Below are positions 32,791 to 40,760 of a DNA stretch of 64,000 nucleotides, in pieces. The stretch comes from JAIBBV01 sp044347745 (GTDB lineage Bacteria; Bdellovibrionota_C; UBA2361; JAFLCA01), in the NCBI GenBank assembly GCA_044347745.1, contig JBIKUD010000015.1, positions 1 to 64,000 of the forward strand, written 5' to 3'. The position numbers and the translations under genes are program-made. How positions within the stretch are numbered: the first letter of the stretch is position 1; each line of letters starts with the position of its first letter. The notes below the pieces were generated by a model, which was given only the letters and a program-made list of their open reading frames with translations, ran no database searches and was not told the DNA's origin.

Positions 32791-35268
32791 ATGACAGCAG
32801 GTCTTCGTCGGGGGTTGTCGCTTCTAGGACTGTGTGCATCAGTTCTTGCGATAAACTCCACAGCGTTTGCTTCAGAGGCAGATCTTAAGATCCCGCCGCT
32901 TCATCCAACTTTTAACGTATTTGGCACCGATGTATCAGGGCACTCGCTCTTGATGTGGGGCCTTATCGTTCCAATTTTGGGCCTTCTTTTCGGATATTTG
33001 GAATTCTGCAAAATCCGAAAGATGCCGGCTCATAAAGTCATGCTCGATGTGTCGGGTTTGATTTACGAAACATGCAAAACGTATCTGTTACAGCAGGGGA
33101 AGTTCCTTGTCATGCTTCAGATCCTGATTGGCGCATGTATGTTCTATTACTTCTCGATCTTGCAGCATATGGAACTGCCGAAGGTTCTGACCATCCTTAT
33201 GTGGTCCATCATCGGTATCGCTGGGTCATATGGAGTGGCATGGTTCGGTATTCGCATTAATACGTATGCAAATAGCCGCACTGCGTTTGCGTCATTGGCC
33301 GGTAAGCCATATCCCGTTATGTCAATTCCGCTTCAAGCAGGTATGTCGATTGGCGTTCTGCTTATCAGCGTAGAATTGCTCTTGATGCTTACAATTCTTT
33401 TGTTTGTATCGCCGACTGCCGCCGGTGCTTGCTTCATCGGCTTCGCCATTGGTGAGTCACTTGGTGCGTCCGCGCTGCGTATTTGCGGTGGTATTTTCAC
33501 CAAGATTGCTGACATCGGTTCAGACCTGATGAAGATCGTATTCAACATCAAGGAAGATGATGCTCGTAACCCAGGCGTAATCGCTGACTGCGTTGGCGAT
33601 AATGCTGGTGACTCTGTTGGTCCAACAGCTGATGGCTTTGAGACCTACGGCGTAACAGGTGTGGCTTTAATTAGCTTCATCGTTTTGGCCGTTGGTATGC
33701 TTGTTGGCGCTGATGGTAAACTTGTTGCCGGCGCTGGAGCTGAAGACCTCCAGGCCAAACTTATTGTTTGGCTCTTCGTAATGCGTATTTTGATGGTAGT
33801 AACCTCCGTTGGTTCCTACTGGTTTAATAACGCAATATCTAAGTCGATGTTTGGTGAGAAGGCTGCTTTCAATTTCGAAACTCCTCTTACCTCATTGGTT
33901 TGGATTACTTCGCTTGTCTCAATCGCAGTAACTTATATCGTAAGTAACCTTCTGCTTGGTACTATGGAATTTGGTTTGTGGTGGAAGCTTGCCACAATCA
34001 TAAGCTGCGGAACATTAGCTGCGGCTTTGATTCCAGAGTTCACCAAAGTATTCACTTCAGCGAAGTCTAAACACGTAGCTGAAATTGTGAATGCTTCACG
34101 TGAAGGCGGTGCTTCCTTGACGATTCTTTCAGGTCTTGTTGCTGGTAACTTCAGCGCATTCTGGAAGGGTATGGTCATGGTGGCCATCATGCTTGTTTCC
34201 TACTACACAGCAACACATGGCTTGGAAAACTACATGGTTTACCCAGCAGTGTTTGCCTTTGGTCTCGTCGCGTTTGGATTCTTGGGCATGGGCCCTGTTA
34301 CTATCGCTGTTGATAGTTACGGCCCTGTTACTGACAATGCTCAATCAGTTTTCGAGCTCTCTCAGATCGAAGCTGTTCCTGGAATTAGCAATGAAATTGA
34401 GAAGCAGTTTGGTTTCAAGCCAAACTTCGAGCAGGGTAAGTTGTTCTTAGAAGAGAATGACTCAGCTGGTAACACCTTTAAGGCAACCGCTAAGCCAGTG
34501 CTTATCGGTACAGCCGTAATCGGTGCCACCACAATGATCTTCTCGATTATCTTGCTCCTTGACCTGAAACTTGATCTCATCGACCCACGTGTGTTGATTG
34601 GTCTCGTGACAGGCGGTGCAGTAATCTACTGGTTCTGCGGTGCTTCAATGCAAGCAGTAACCACCGGAGCTTACCGTGCCGTTGAGTACATTAAGGCGAA
34701 CATTCGTCTTGATAGCGCAGCCAGCGCGTCTGTGAAGGACTCGAAAGAAGTGGTTCGTATTTGTACGCAATATGCCCAGGCAGGAATGCTGAATATCTTC
34801 GGCGTTATTTTCTGCTTTACTTTGGCATTTGCATGCTTCGATCCAACCTTCTTTGCAAGTTACCTCATTTCCATAGCAGTGTTTGGTTTGTTCCAAGCCA
34901 TGTTTATGGCGAATGCCGGTGGTGCGTGGGATAACGCCAAGAAATTTGTTGAAGTTGATTTGCGTGAAAAGGGTACTCCTTTACATGCAGCAACAGTGGT
35001 TGGTGACACCGTTGGTGATCCGTTCAAGGATACCTCTTCGGTAGCTCTTAACCCAATCATCAAGTTTACTACCCTCTTCGGTCTATTGGCCGTTGAGATT
35101 GCAGTGTCAGCTCGTGAAACTGCATTGTGGATTGGACTTGTATTGTTCGCAGTTGGCTTGGTTTTCGTATATCGCTCATTCTACGGAATGCGTATTCGTG
35201 CCGGCGGAGCAGCAGCATCAAATGTTGTTCCTCACTCGCGTAACGATAAGGCTGTAGGCGCTCACTAA
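32791..35268 (+). CDS. hppA: Proton-translocating membrane pyrophosphatase
   Basis: An 825-residue integral membrane pump with about 16 helices that couples hydrolysis of pyrophosphate to ion transport. Active-site blocks are EDDARNPGVIADCVGDNAGD (about 254-275) with TADGFETYG, YGPVTDNAQS, and VVGDTVGDPFKDTSSVALNP near the C terminus. The potassium/ion switch motif reads GNTFKATAKP (560-569). Lys564 and Thr566 are the residues linked to potassium-independent, proton-pumping enzymes. The usual DLVGKVE segment is altered (DLMKIVFNI). The protein is longer than the usual 700-770 because of an N-terminal extension with a signal-like segment. Codon use looks like that of a highly expressed gene, and a strong terminator follows. 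Confidence 0.95.
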   Translation: MTAGLRRGLSLLGLCASVLAINSTAFASEADLKIPPLHPTFNVFGTDVSGHSLLMWGLIVPILGLLFGYLEFCKIRKMPAHKVMLDVSGLIYETCKTYLLQQGKFLVMLQILIGACMFYYFSILQHMELPKVLTILMWSIIGIAGSYGVAWFGIRINTYANSRTAFASLAGKPYPVMSIPLQAGMSIGVLLISVELLLMLTILLFVSPTAAGACFIGFAIGESLGASALRICGGIFTKIADIGSDLMKIVFNIKEDDARNPGVIADCVGDNAGDSVGPTADGFETYGVTGVALISFIVLAVGMLVGADGKLVAGAGAEDLQAKLIVWLFVMRILMVVTSVGSYWFNNAISKSMFGEKAAFNFETPLTSLVWITSLVSIAVTYIVSNLLLGTMEFGLWWKLATIISCGTLAAALIPEFTKVFTSAKSKHVAEIVNASREGGASLTILSGLVAGNFSAFWKGMVMVAIMLVSYYTATHGLENYMVYPAVFAFGLVAFGFLGMGPVTIAVDSYGPVTDNAQSVFELSQIEAVPGISNEIEKQFGFKPNFEQGKLFLEENDSAGNTFKATAKPVLIGTAVIGATTMIFSIILLLDLKLDLIDPRVLIGLVTGGAVIYWFCGASMQAVTTGAYRAVEYIKANIRLDSAASASVKDSKEVVRICTQYAQAGMLNIFGVIFCFTLAFACFDPTFFASYLISIAVFGLFQAMFMANAGGAWDNAKKFVEVDLREKGTPLHAATVVGDTVGDPFKDTSSVALNPIIKFTTLFGLLAVEIAVSARETALWIGLVLFAVGLVFVYRSFYGMRIRAGGAAASNVVPHSRNDKAVGAH

Positions 35269-35292
35269 TACTGCGTTCTTATAGTCAATAAT

Positions 35293-35339
35293 TTAGGCCT
35301 CCTGTTGGTGTACAAGCCAGCAGGGGGCCTAAGTTTTTT
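35293..35339 (+). terminator. Intrinsic terminator after hppA
   Basis: TTAGGCCTCCTGTTGG pairs with CCAGCAGGGGGCCTAA around a short loop (TGTACAAG). It is followed by TTTTTT at 35334-35339, about 25 bases past the hppA stop. GC-rich stem plus T-run is the classic rho-independent form. Confidence 0.85.
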
Positions 35340-35443
35340 GAGGGCCGTGTAAGTTGTAGATTCGTATTGAGTTGTATGAAATTGAGATCACTATCTGGCT
35401 TAGGTGAAAAATTTCGTCCAATGGCACTGAGGAAAAGTCGGCT

Positions 35444-35491
35444 CCCGTCCCTTCGTCTGCGAGAGTTACGAGGGAACCCAAATCAGACGGG
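35444..35491. other. Nested hairpin in hppA-dedA gap (possible structured RNA)
   Basis: CCCGTC (35444-35449) pairs with GACGGG (35486-35491). The adjoining CCTTCGT (35450-35456) pairs with ACGAGGG (35468-35474, one G-U), leaving an 11-base loop and an 11-base one-sided bulge. The 310-base gap between hppA and dedA has no other gene. It could be a small RNA or a structured 3' end of the dedA transcript; no known Rfam family was recognised. Confidence 0.35.
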
Positions 35492-35578
35492 TTATTATGC
35501 ATTCTCTTTTTGGAGCGATTGCTGCTATTTGAGAGGACAAAGAAAACTTTGGGAGCGTTAGGACATCTCCTACACTGT

Positions 35579-36238
35579 TTACTTACCTTCAGACCCAGTC
35601 TGCGCATTCTCCTTTCGGGCCTGCCATACCTCAAACACGGCTGGCAGCACTGAAAGGACAATTATGGCCAAAATTACGACGCTAAAATTCTTCTTTACAA
35701 ACGGCAGATCGCCAAATAGAAAACCACCATACACGAATAGAAGAACCCAAAGAGCTGCCCCAATAATGTTGTAAGCAGCAAATTTAGAGTAATTCATGGT
35801 GCCTACTCCGGCCATAAAGGGCGCAAATGTGCGCACAATCGGCACAAAGCGGGCAATGATAATGGTTTTGCCCCCGTACTTTTCGTAGAACTTGTTGGTT
35901 CTCTCAAGGTAGTGCTTTTTAAAGATTTTAGAATTTTGATTCTTCAGGAGCTTAGGGCCAATAAAATGACCGATGCCGTAGTTCACTGCATCCCCAAGCA
36001 CAGCTGCAATAAAAATAAGAATCGCCACAGTGTGCACGTCTAATGAGCCACGGGCTGAGAAGGCACCCGCTGCAAAAAGCAGAGAATCCCCGGGCAGAAA
36101 GGGAGTGACGACAAATCCGGTCTCAGCAAAGACGACCACAAATAAAATAAAGTAGGTCCAGGTGTCGTAGGATTGAATTATAGCGCCAAGGTGTTTATCT
36201 ACATGAAGGAATAGGTCAACAAATTGGGATAATGACAT
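35579..36238 (-). CDS. DedA-family membrane protein
   Basis: A 219-residue inner-membrane protein of the DedA/SNARE-associated family, linked to lipid (undecaprenyl phosphate or phosphatidylethanolamine) translocation and membrane homeostasis. Family marks are FAETGFVVTPFLPGDSLLF, the re-entrant GHFIGPKLLK with KHYLERTNKFYEKYGGKTI, and ARFVPIVRTFAPFMAGVGTM. Length is normal. It stands alone. Confidence 0.92.
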   Translation of the reverse strand: MSLSQFVDLFLHVDKHLGAIIQSYDTWTYFILFVVVFAETGFVVTPFLPGDSLLFAAGAFSARGSLDVHTVAILIFIAAVLGDAVNYGIGHFIGPKLLKNQNSKIFKKHYLERTNKFYEKYGGKTIIIARFVPIVRTFAPFMAGVGTMNYSKFAAYNIIGAALWVLLFVYGGFLFGDLPFVKKNFSVVILAIIVLSVLPAVFEVWQARKENAQTGSEGK

Positions 36239-36344
36239 AGTTCACCATAAAATTCCGCCCGCTGGAGGACTTGAGAGAGGTAGATAATAGCAGTAGATAG
36301 GGGCAGAGAGCTATGCTTCGAAGTGTGCTGAGAAAAATGCAATT

Positions 36345-37721
36345 TTAGCTTATGGACTTCAGTATTTGAGCGCCGACTCCATTATTTTTAGCCAGCTCCG
36401 CTCGAGTTCGTCGTAGCTGAGCTGCCATATCTGTCAGCTCCTCTTGGCTTTGGCGGTTTGGAATACGTTGATCTGACAATTGACTCAGAAAAGCTTTAAG
36501 CGCTGTTTCATGGGTAAGCGCGGCTTTTAGCTCTGGGTCGGGAATTCCACCAAGTAGCAGCACGTCTTTATCGCTCTGCAAGCGTTTAAGTGTGCTTAAA
36601 ATTGTATCGATATCTTCTTGTGCTTCTACGGATGTAAAACGCGATGCTAAGCGTGAAAGCGATAGCAAGGGATCTATTGCTGGCCTCACACCAAAGTGCA
36701 CCATGTAATTGCTAAGCACTATATGCCCATCGAGGAGACTTTTCACTTCTTCACTTAGGGCATCGTGTTCTTGCTCGCTGCTACTCAGCAGAGTGTACAG
36801 CGCGGTAATGGAGCCATGTTCGCTGCGTCCAGCGCGCTCAAGTAATTTTGGTAATTGAGTGTAGACTGCGGCGGTGTACCCCTGCCGTACGGGCAGTTCT
36901 CCCGCAGCAAGGCCTATTTCCCGTAGGGCCCGGGCTGATCGAGTAAGCGAGTCTACTACGAGCAGCACATTGAGCCCTTGGTCACGCAGTGTTTCAGCTA
37001 TGCCCGTTGCAATTTGCGGGGCCAGCCATCTACGTCCGGCAGATTCATCGCTGGTTGCCACCACGACTACTGCCTTTTTTAGGCCGTCAGGCCCCAGGCT
37101 TTCATCAATAAATTCGTTTACTTCTCGTCCACGTTCACCAACAAGTGCAATCACGGTGGCGTCAACCTTGGCGTTGCGGGTAATCATGCCGATAAGAGTT
37201 GATTTTCCCACTCCTGCTGCTGCAGAAATCGCAATGCGCTGGCCATAGCCTAAGGGGCAAAGTGAGTCGATAATTTTTACTCCAGTCTCAAGTTTTGCGT
37301 TAATTGGTTTACGCTTCAGCGCGGGCGGTGGAGTACCGTGGGCTTTGATTCTAATTTGGGTGCTGTTGCTATCAAATGGTTTGTTAAGCGGGCGACCCAT
37401 GGCATCAAGCACGTAGCCTAGAGGCGAGCTGGGGACATCAACTGAAAATGAGCTGGCTATTTTGCTGACCAAAGCACCTGGGCGAATTCCGCTGGGTTCA
37501 TCGAATGGCGAGAGCAGCACGTGCTCATCTTGAAATGAAATAACTTCAGCACTAAGCGCGGGCCTACCAGGCACTTCGATTTCACATAAGTCGCCAACTC
37601 CGGCCAGAGGAATTTGAGCGATAAGTGTACTACCTTTTACCGCCCTCACTTTTCCTTGTGAGGTGGGCTCATAAGGCGTCTTAATGAAGGGAATATCACA
37701 GAGGAGGCTATGCATACGCAT
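36345..37721 (-). CDS. fliI: FliI-type export ATPase
   Basis: A 458-residue ATPase of the flagellar/type III export family. Walker A is AAAGVGKSTLIGM, with ALVGERGREVNEFI as the conserved loop after it. Walker B is VLLVVDSLTRSARALREIGLA, followed by GELPVRQGYTAAVY. The N-terminal beta-barrel (about 1-90) and a C-terminal helical domain are present. FliI and the injectisome paralogue SctN are hard to separate by eye; flagellar genes in the window and no injectisome genes favour FliI. The ATG directly follows the fliH stop codon, so the two are coupled. Confidence 0.85.
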   Translation of the reverse strand: MRMHSLLCDIPFIKTPYEPTSQGKVRAVKGSTLIAQIPLAGVGDLCEIEVPGRPALSAEVISFQDEHVLLSPFDEPSGIRPGALVSKIASSFSVDVPSSPLGYVLDAMGRPLNKPFDSNSTQIRIKAHGTPPPALKRKPINAKLETGVKIIDSLCPLGYGQRIAISAAAGVGKSTLIGMITRNAKVDATVIALVGERGREVNEFIDESLGPDGLKKAVVVVATSDESAGRRWLAPQIATGIAETLRDQGLNVLLVVDSLTRSARALREIGLAAGELPVRQGYTAAVYTQLPKLLERAGRSEHGSITALYTLLSSSEQEHDALSEEVKSLLDGHIVLSNYMVHFGVRPAIDPLLSLSRLASRFTSVEAQEDIDTILSTLKRLQSDKDVLLLGGIPDPELKAALTHETALKAFLSQLSDQRIPNRQSQEELTDMAAQLRRTRAELAKNNGVGAQILKSIS

Positions 37722-38306
37722 TTAGGCTCCAAGAATTTTAGTAAGTGTTTGTAGTTCACGTTCCCAGTCAATGAGCACGATGCCAACACCTGAAGAAATT
37801 TTCGCCTTGCCATGAGTTATATCGGCGCTTGCTTGAATGCTCACGTGAGCATCTTTTGCAAAATGGGTGGTGATAGCTTTTAGTTCATCTGCATGTACAA
37901 ACACAGTGCAGTGTGCATTTTTACCCATCAACTCCAGGGCGCGATTAATTTTTTGAGAGAGGGCCGCGTTGTTCACTGAATAGGTTTCCGCGGTTAGCTG
38001 AGCTGTGTAGTGCAGCGCTAATTTCAGCAGGTCTTGTTTCGAGGTTTTTAGTAGTTTTGTATAATTTGCCTCATACGCGAGCAGTGTTTGTGTAAGGGTA
38101 TGTTGCTGTTTTTTTGTGGCCTCGCTTAGAGCGCGCTCTTTTGCTCGTTTTCTTAACTTCCAAATGCGTGCAGCTAACTTTTTTCGATTAAGAAAAAGCG
38201 CCTCAGAAATGAACTTTTCCGCGCCATGCATTAGCCGATGCGCTTGAGAAGCGGTCAGCTCGACATGTTGCGTCAGAGGACGAAATTTGCCGGGGAAAAA
38301 AGTCAT
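37722..38306 (-). CDS. fliH: FliH/SctL-type regulator of the export ATPase
   Basis: A 194-residue protein with a charged, helical middle (about residues 40-105) and a C-terminal globular domain including CTVFVHADELKAI and ISSGVGIVLIDWEREL, the pattern of the FliH/SctL/ATP-synthase stator-like family. In the family it binds the ATPase N terminus and holds it below the export gate. Its place directly before fliI (stop and start adjacent) strongly supports the call. The N-terminal region is short compared with enteric FliH. Confidence 0.72.
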   Translation of the reverse strand: MTFFPGKFRPLTQHVELTASQAHRLMHGAEKFISEALFLNRKKLAARIWKLRKRAKERALSEATKKQQHTLTQTLLAYEANYTKLLKTSKQDLLKLALHYTAQLTAETYSVNNAALSQKINRALELMGKNAHCTVFVHADELKAITTHFAKDAHVSIQASADITHGKAKISSGVGIVLIDWERELQTLTKILGA

Positions 38307-38333
38307 AAGAGTAAGCTGCCCTTTTTGGAGCGC

Positions 38334-39983
38334 TTACCTCGTAGATTGTTTGCGCCCTCTACTTACTATTCGCGAAAAAATGCGCAAAGTTTCGTGCAGT
38401 TCGTCAGATTTTAATAAAAAGCTTATTGCAGTGTAGCTAGAGAGTCCGGCAAACGCCGATAAACATAATAAATACAAATGGTTAGTAAATTGTTGGCTTA
38501 CCCAGAAGGCCACAGCTCCACACACTAGGGCTGCTATGAGTGACTTTAAATTTGCGGAAATCACCTGCCCCCATGCAAACCCAGGGAGCTTTCTCCCAAG
38601 TAAGGCCGCCAAAAGGAGACATGCAATACAACTGGCGAGACTTGCTGAGAGCGCAAGTCCTGTATGTCCGAGAGCAAACTGAACGTGTTGCAATCCCAAA
38701 TTTAATTGTATTCGGGAAACTGCATGCCCCATAGTTCCGTCGGTGTGAGAGAGGGGGCCAATCAGGAGCAAAGAAAATAGAAAGTTGCTTACTAAACTTA
38801 CAAGCCCAACCAAGGCAGAAGTGGTCGTGTCCTTTTTTGCGATAAAAGCTCGGCTTAACATGGAGTGGGCGCTCACTGCCCACAGTCCGAGACAATATGC
38901 TTGAAGGGCGAGGGCGGTTTGTATGCGTGCGTTTGCGGTAAATGCACCTCTTTCAAAAAGGACGCTTACCAGGGGCTCGGCCAACACCATAAGTAAGCTG
39001 CAAATGGGAAGAATAATAAATCCAGAGACATTTAAGGCAGAGCGCAGGTTTTGGTGAAAGTCTTGCTGGTTTTCGTTTGAGTGTAAGCGCGACAAATTAG
39101 GCAAGAGCACTGAAGCAAGTGAAATGGTAAAAATACCTATTGGTAATTGGGTTATACGATCGGCGTAATAGAGCCAGGAAACACTTCCGTCTTCAAGGAG
39201 AGATGCCAGCACGGTATTGAGGAAGATAGTAAATTGGTAAATTGTGGCTCCTAATAAGGCCGGAACCATTAACTTTGCTACAGATCTGGTAGTGGGGCTC
39301 AATAAATGCGTACTGGGCAACGCTACGAGTCCCACTTTCGACAAGGCAGGAATTTGGGCAATAACTTGCACTACTCCACCCACTATTACTGAAAGTGCTA
39401 AAATAAGCGCTGCACGCTCAGCAACATAAAAGCCGGCAACTAAGGCGCCAAGTATAAGGCAAATGTTCATGATCACTTGTGCAATGGCGGAGGCTCCGTA
39501 AACTTTATACGCATTTAATGTGCCATTAAGTAAGGCGATGAGGCTCACACACATGATGTAGGGCATCATGCACTGTGTGAGGAGCACGCAGAGAGAAAGT
39601 TTTTCTGGGTCTTGTGTGAAGCCCGGTGCAAAAAGCAGCACAATTCGTTCGGCAAACAGTATTCCAAGCAGCGATAGTATGGTGGTGCAAAATAGCAAGG
39701 CACTGAGCATAGAACTTAGTGCTTTTTGGGCGGATTCTTTACTGTGAGCTGCCTCGCTACTAAAAACGGGCACAAAAGCCGAAGTAAGCGCCCCTTCGGC
39801 CACAAAACTTCGCAAAAGATTAGGAATGCGAAAGGCGACAAAAAAGGCATCTGCGGCGCTCCCAGCACCAAAGAGTCTTGCTACTAACACATCGCGGATA
39901 AAGCCAAGGATGCGGCTAAGTAAAGTGAAGATAGCTACTATGCTGGTGCCTTTAAGCAGTTCTGAGCGGGCGCGAATATTCAT
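38334..39983 (-). CDS. murJ: Lipid II flippase MurJ
   Basis: A 549-residue MATE-like transporter with about 14 membrane helices that moves lipid II across the inner membrane for peptidoglycan synthesis. The start SIVAIFTLLSRILGFIRDVL and VARLFGAGSAADAFFVAFRI PN are diagnostic, as is AEGALTSAFVPVFS. PALLGATIYQFTIFLNTVLAS and YADRITQLPIGIFTISLASV follow as expected. Length is normal. It is first in an operon with fliH and fliI (27-base gap), an unusual pairing of a cell-wall gene with export genes. Confidence 0.95.
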   Translation of the reverse strand: MNIRARSELLKGTSIVAIFTLLSRILGFIRDVLVARLFGAGSAADAFFVAFRIPNLLRSFVAEGALTSAFVPVFSSEAAHSKESAQKALSSMLSALLFCTTILSLLGILFAERIVLLFAPGFTQDPEKLSLCVLLTQCMMPYIMCVSLIALLNGTLNAYKVYGASAIAQVIMNICLILGALVAGFYVAERAALILALSVIVGGVVQVIAQIPALSKVGLVALPSTHLLSPTTRSVAKLMVPALLGATIYQFTIFLNTVLASLLEDGSVSWLYYADRITQLPIGIFTISLASVLLPNLSRLHSNENQQDFHQNLRSALNVSGFIILPICSLLMVLAEPLVSVLFERGAFTANARIQTALALQAYCLGLWAVSAHSMLSRAFIAKKDTTTSALVGLVSLVSNFLFSLLLIGPLSHTDGTMGHAVSRIQLNLGLQHVQFALGHTGLALSASLASCIACLLLAALLGRKLPGFAWGQVISANLKSLIAALVCGAVAFWVSQQFTNHLYLLCLSAFAGLSSYTAISFLLKSDELHETLRIFSRIVSRGRKQSTR

Positions 39984-40085
39984 AAAAATTACAGCCAGTA
40001 TCTCAGTAATTCTGAGTTGGGAGAAGCGGAGATCTCAATCGTCATTGCTCTGGCGCAGGACGGAGTGCTACTTATTGGCAGAAAT

Positions 40086-40733
40086 ATGAATAAAAAGCCC
40101 CCTCAGCTTGAGCCATGGATACAGCGCATTTTTTGTGAGCCACCTGTTGCGGCTATTCGCAAGGCCCTTAAGCAGCATTTGCCTGAGACTCTTTTTTATC
40201 ATAGTGCCCTGCACACTGATGATGTAATTCGTGAAGTTTTGCACTTGGGTATTACAGCGGGACTAGGTGACAGGTCTCTTGAATTGCTTGGTGTTGCTGC
40301 AGCGTTTCATGATGCGGGGTTTTTAGAGTCGCGTAAGGAGAATGAACAGCTTGGGGCGAAAATGGCTACTGAGGCACTTAAACGTGAGGCTGGTTCTTAT
40401 ACAAATGATGAAATTGATCTTGTAGCGCAAATGATTGAAGACACCACTTTGCGTATGTTGCCTGAAGGGCCACGGCAAGTTCCTCGTTCTAAGTTGAGTG
40501 CATTTTTGTGTGATGCTGACACGGCAAATTTGGGGCGAGACGACTTTTTTGAATGTGGCGAGCGCTATCGAAAGGAATTAAATCAGGAAGAGGCGCCATT
40601 CTACACCACCTTTTCGCTTATTTTTATGCATGCGCATCGCTGGAATACCAAAGAGGCGCAGGCGTTGTGGGGGCTTAAAAAGGAGCTCAATCTTGAGTTG
40701 CTTATTAAGAAAGCCGCTTCATATGCCACGTAA
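40086..40733 (+). CDS. HD-domain phosphohydrolase
   Basis: About 215 residues. Metal-binding HD residues appear as SALHTDDVIREV (His), AAAFHDAGFLES (HD) and CDADTANLG (Asp), the usual H...HD...D spacing of the HD superfamily. Related proteins cleave nucleotides or phosphate esters. The annotated frame can begin at a TTG at 40017, but ATG 40086 avoids a poorly conserved extension. It is 27 bases before the FAD oxidoreductase gene, so possibly in the same transcript. Substrate unknown. Confidence 0.75.
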   Translation: MNKKPPQLEPWIQRIFCEPPVAAIRKALKQHLPETLFYHSALHTDDVIREVLHLGITAGLGDRSLELLGVAAAFHDAGFLESRKENEQLGAKMATEALKREAGSYTNDEIDLVAQMIEDTTLRMLPEGPRQVPRSKLSAFLCDADTANLGRDDFFECGERYRKELNQEEAPFYTTFSLIFMHAHRWNTKEAQALWGLKKELNLELLIKKAASYAT

Positions 40734-40760
40734 AAAAACGAGAGGTGGGAGGTATAGGGT

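Noticed and set aside
33333..34896. Antisense frames within hppA
   Set aside because: Long antisense frames here follow from the strongly biased codon use of hppA; no motif or start signal supports them.
35429..35446. Resemblance to the RNase P RNA core (GAGGAAAAGTCGGCTCC)
   Set aside because: One conserved block looks alike, but the 310-base gap is too short and the other universal RNase P RNA blocks are not visible.
36345..38306. Type III injectisome locus
   Set aside because: Only the ATPase and its regulator are present, with murJ; no secretin, needle or export-apparatus genes are found, while true flagellar genes occur nearby.
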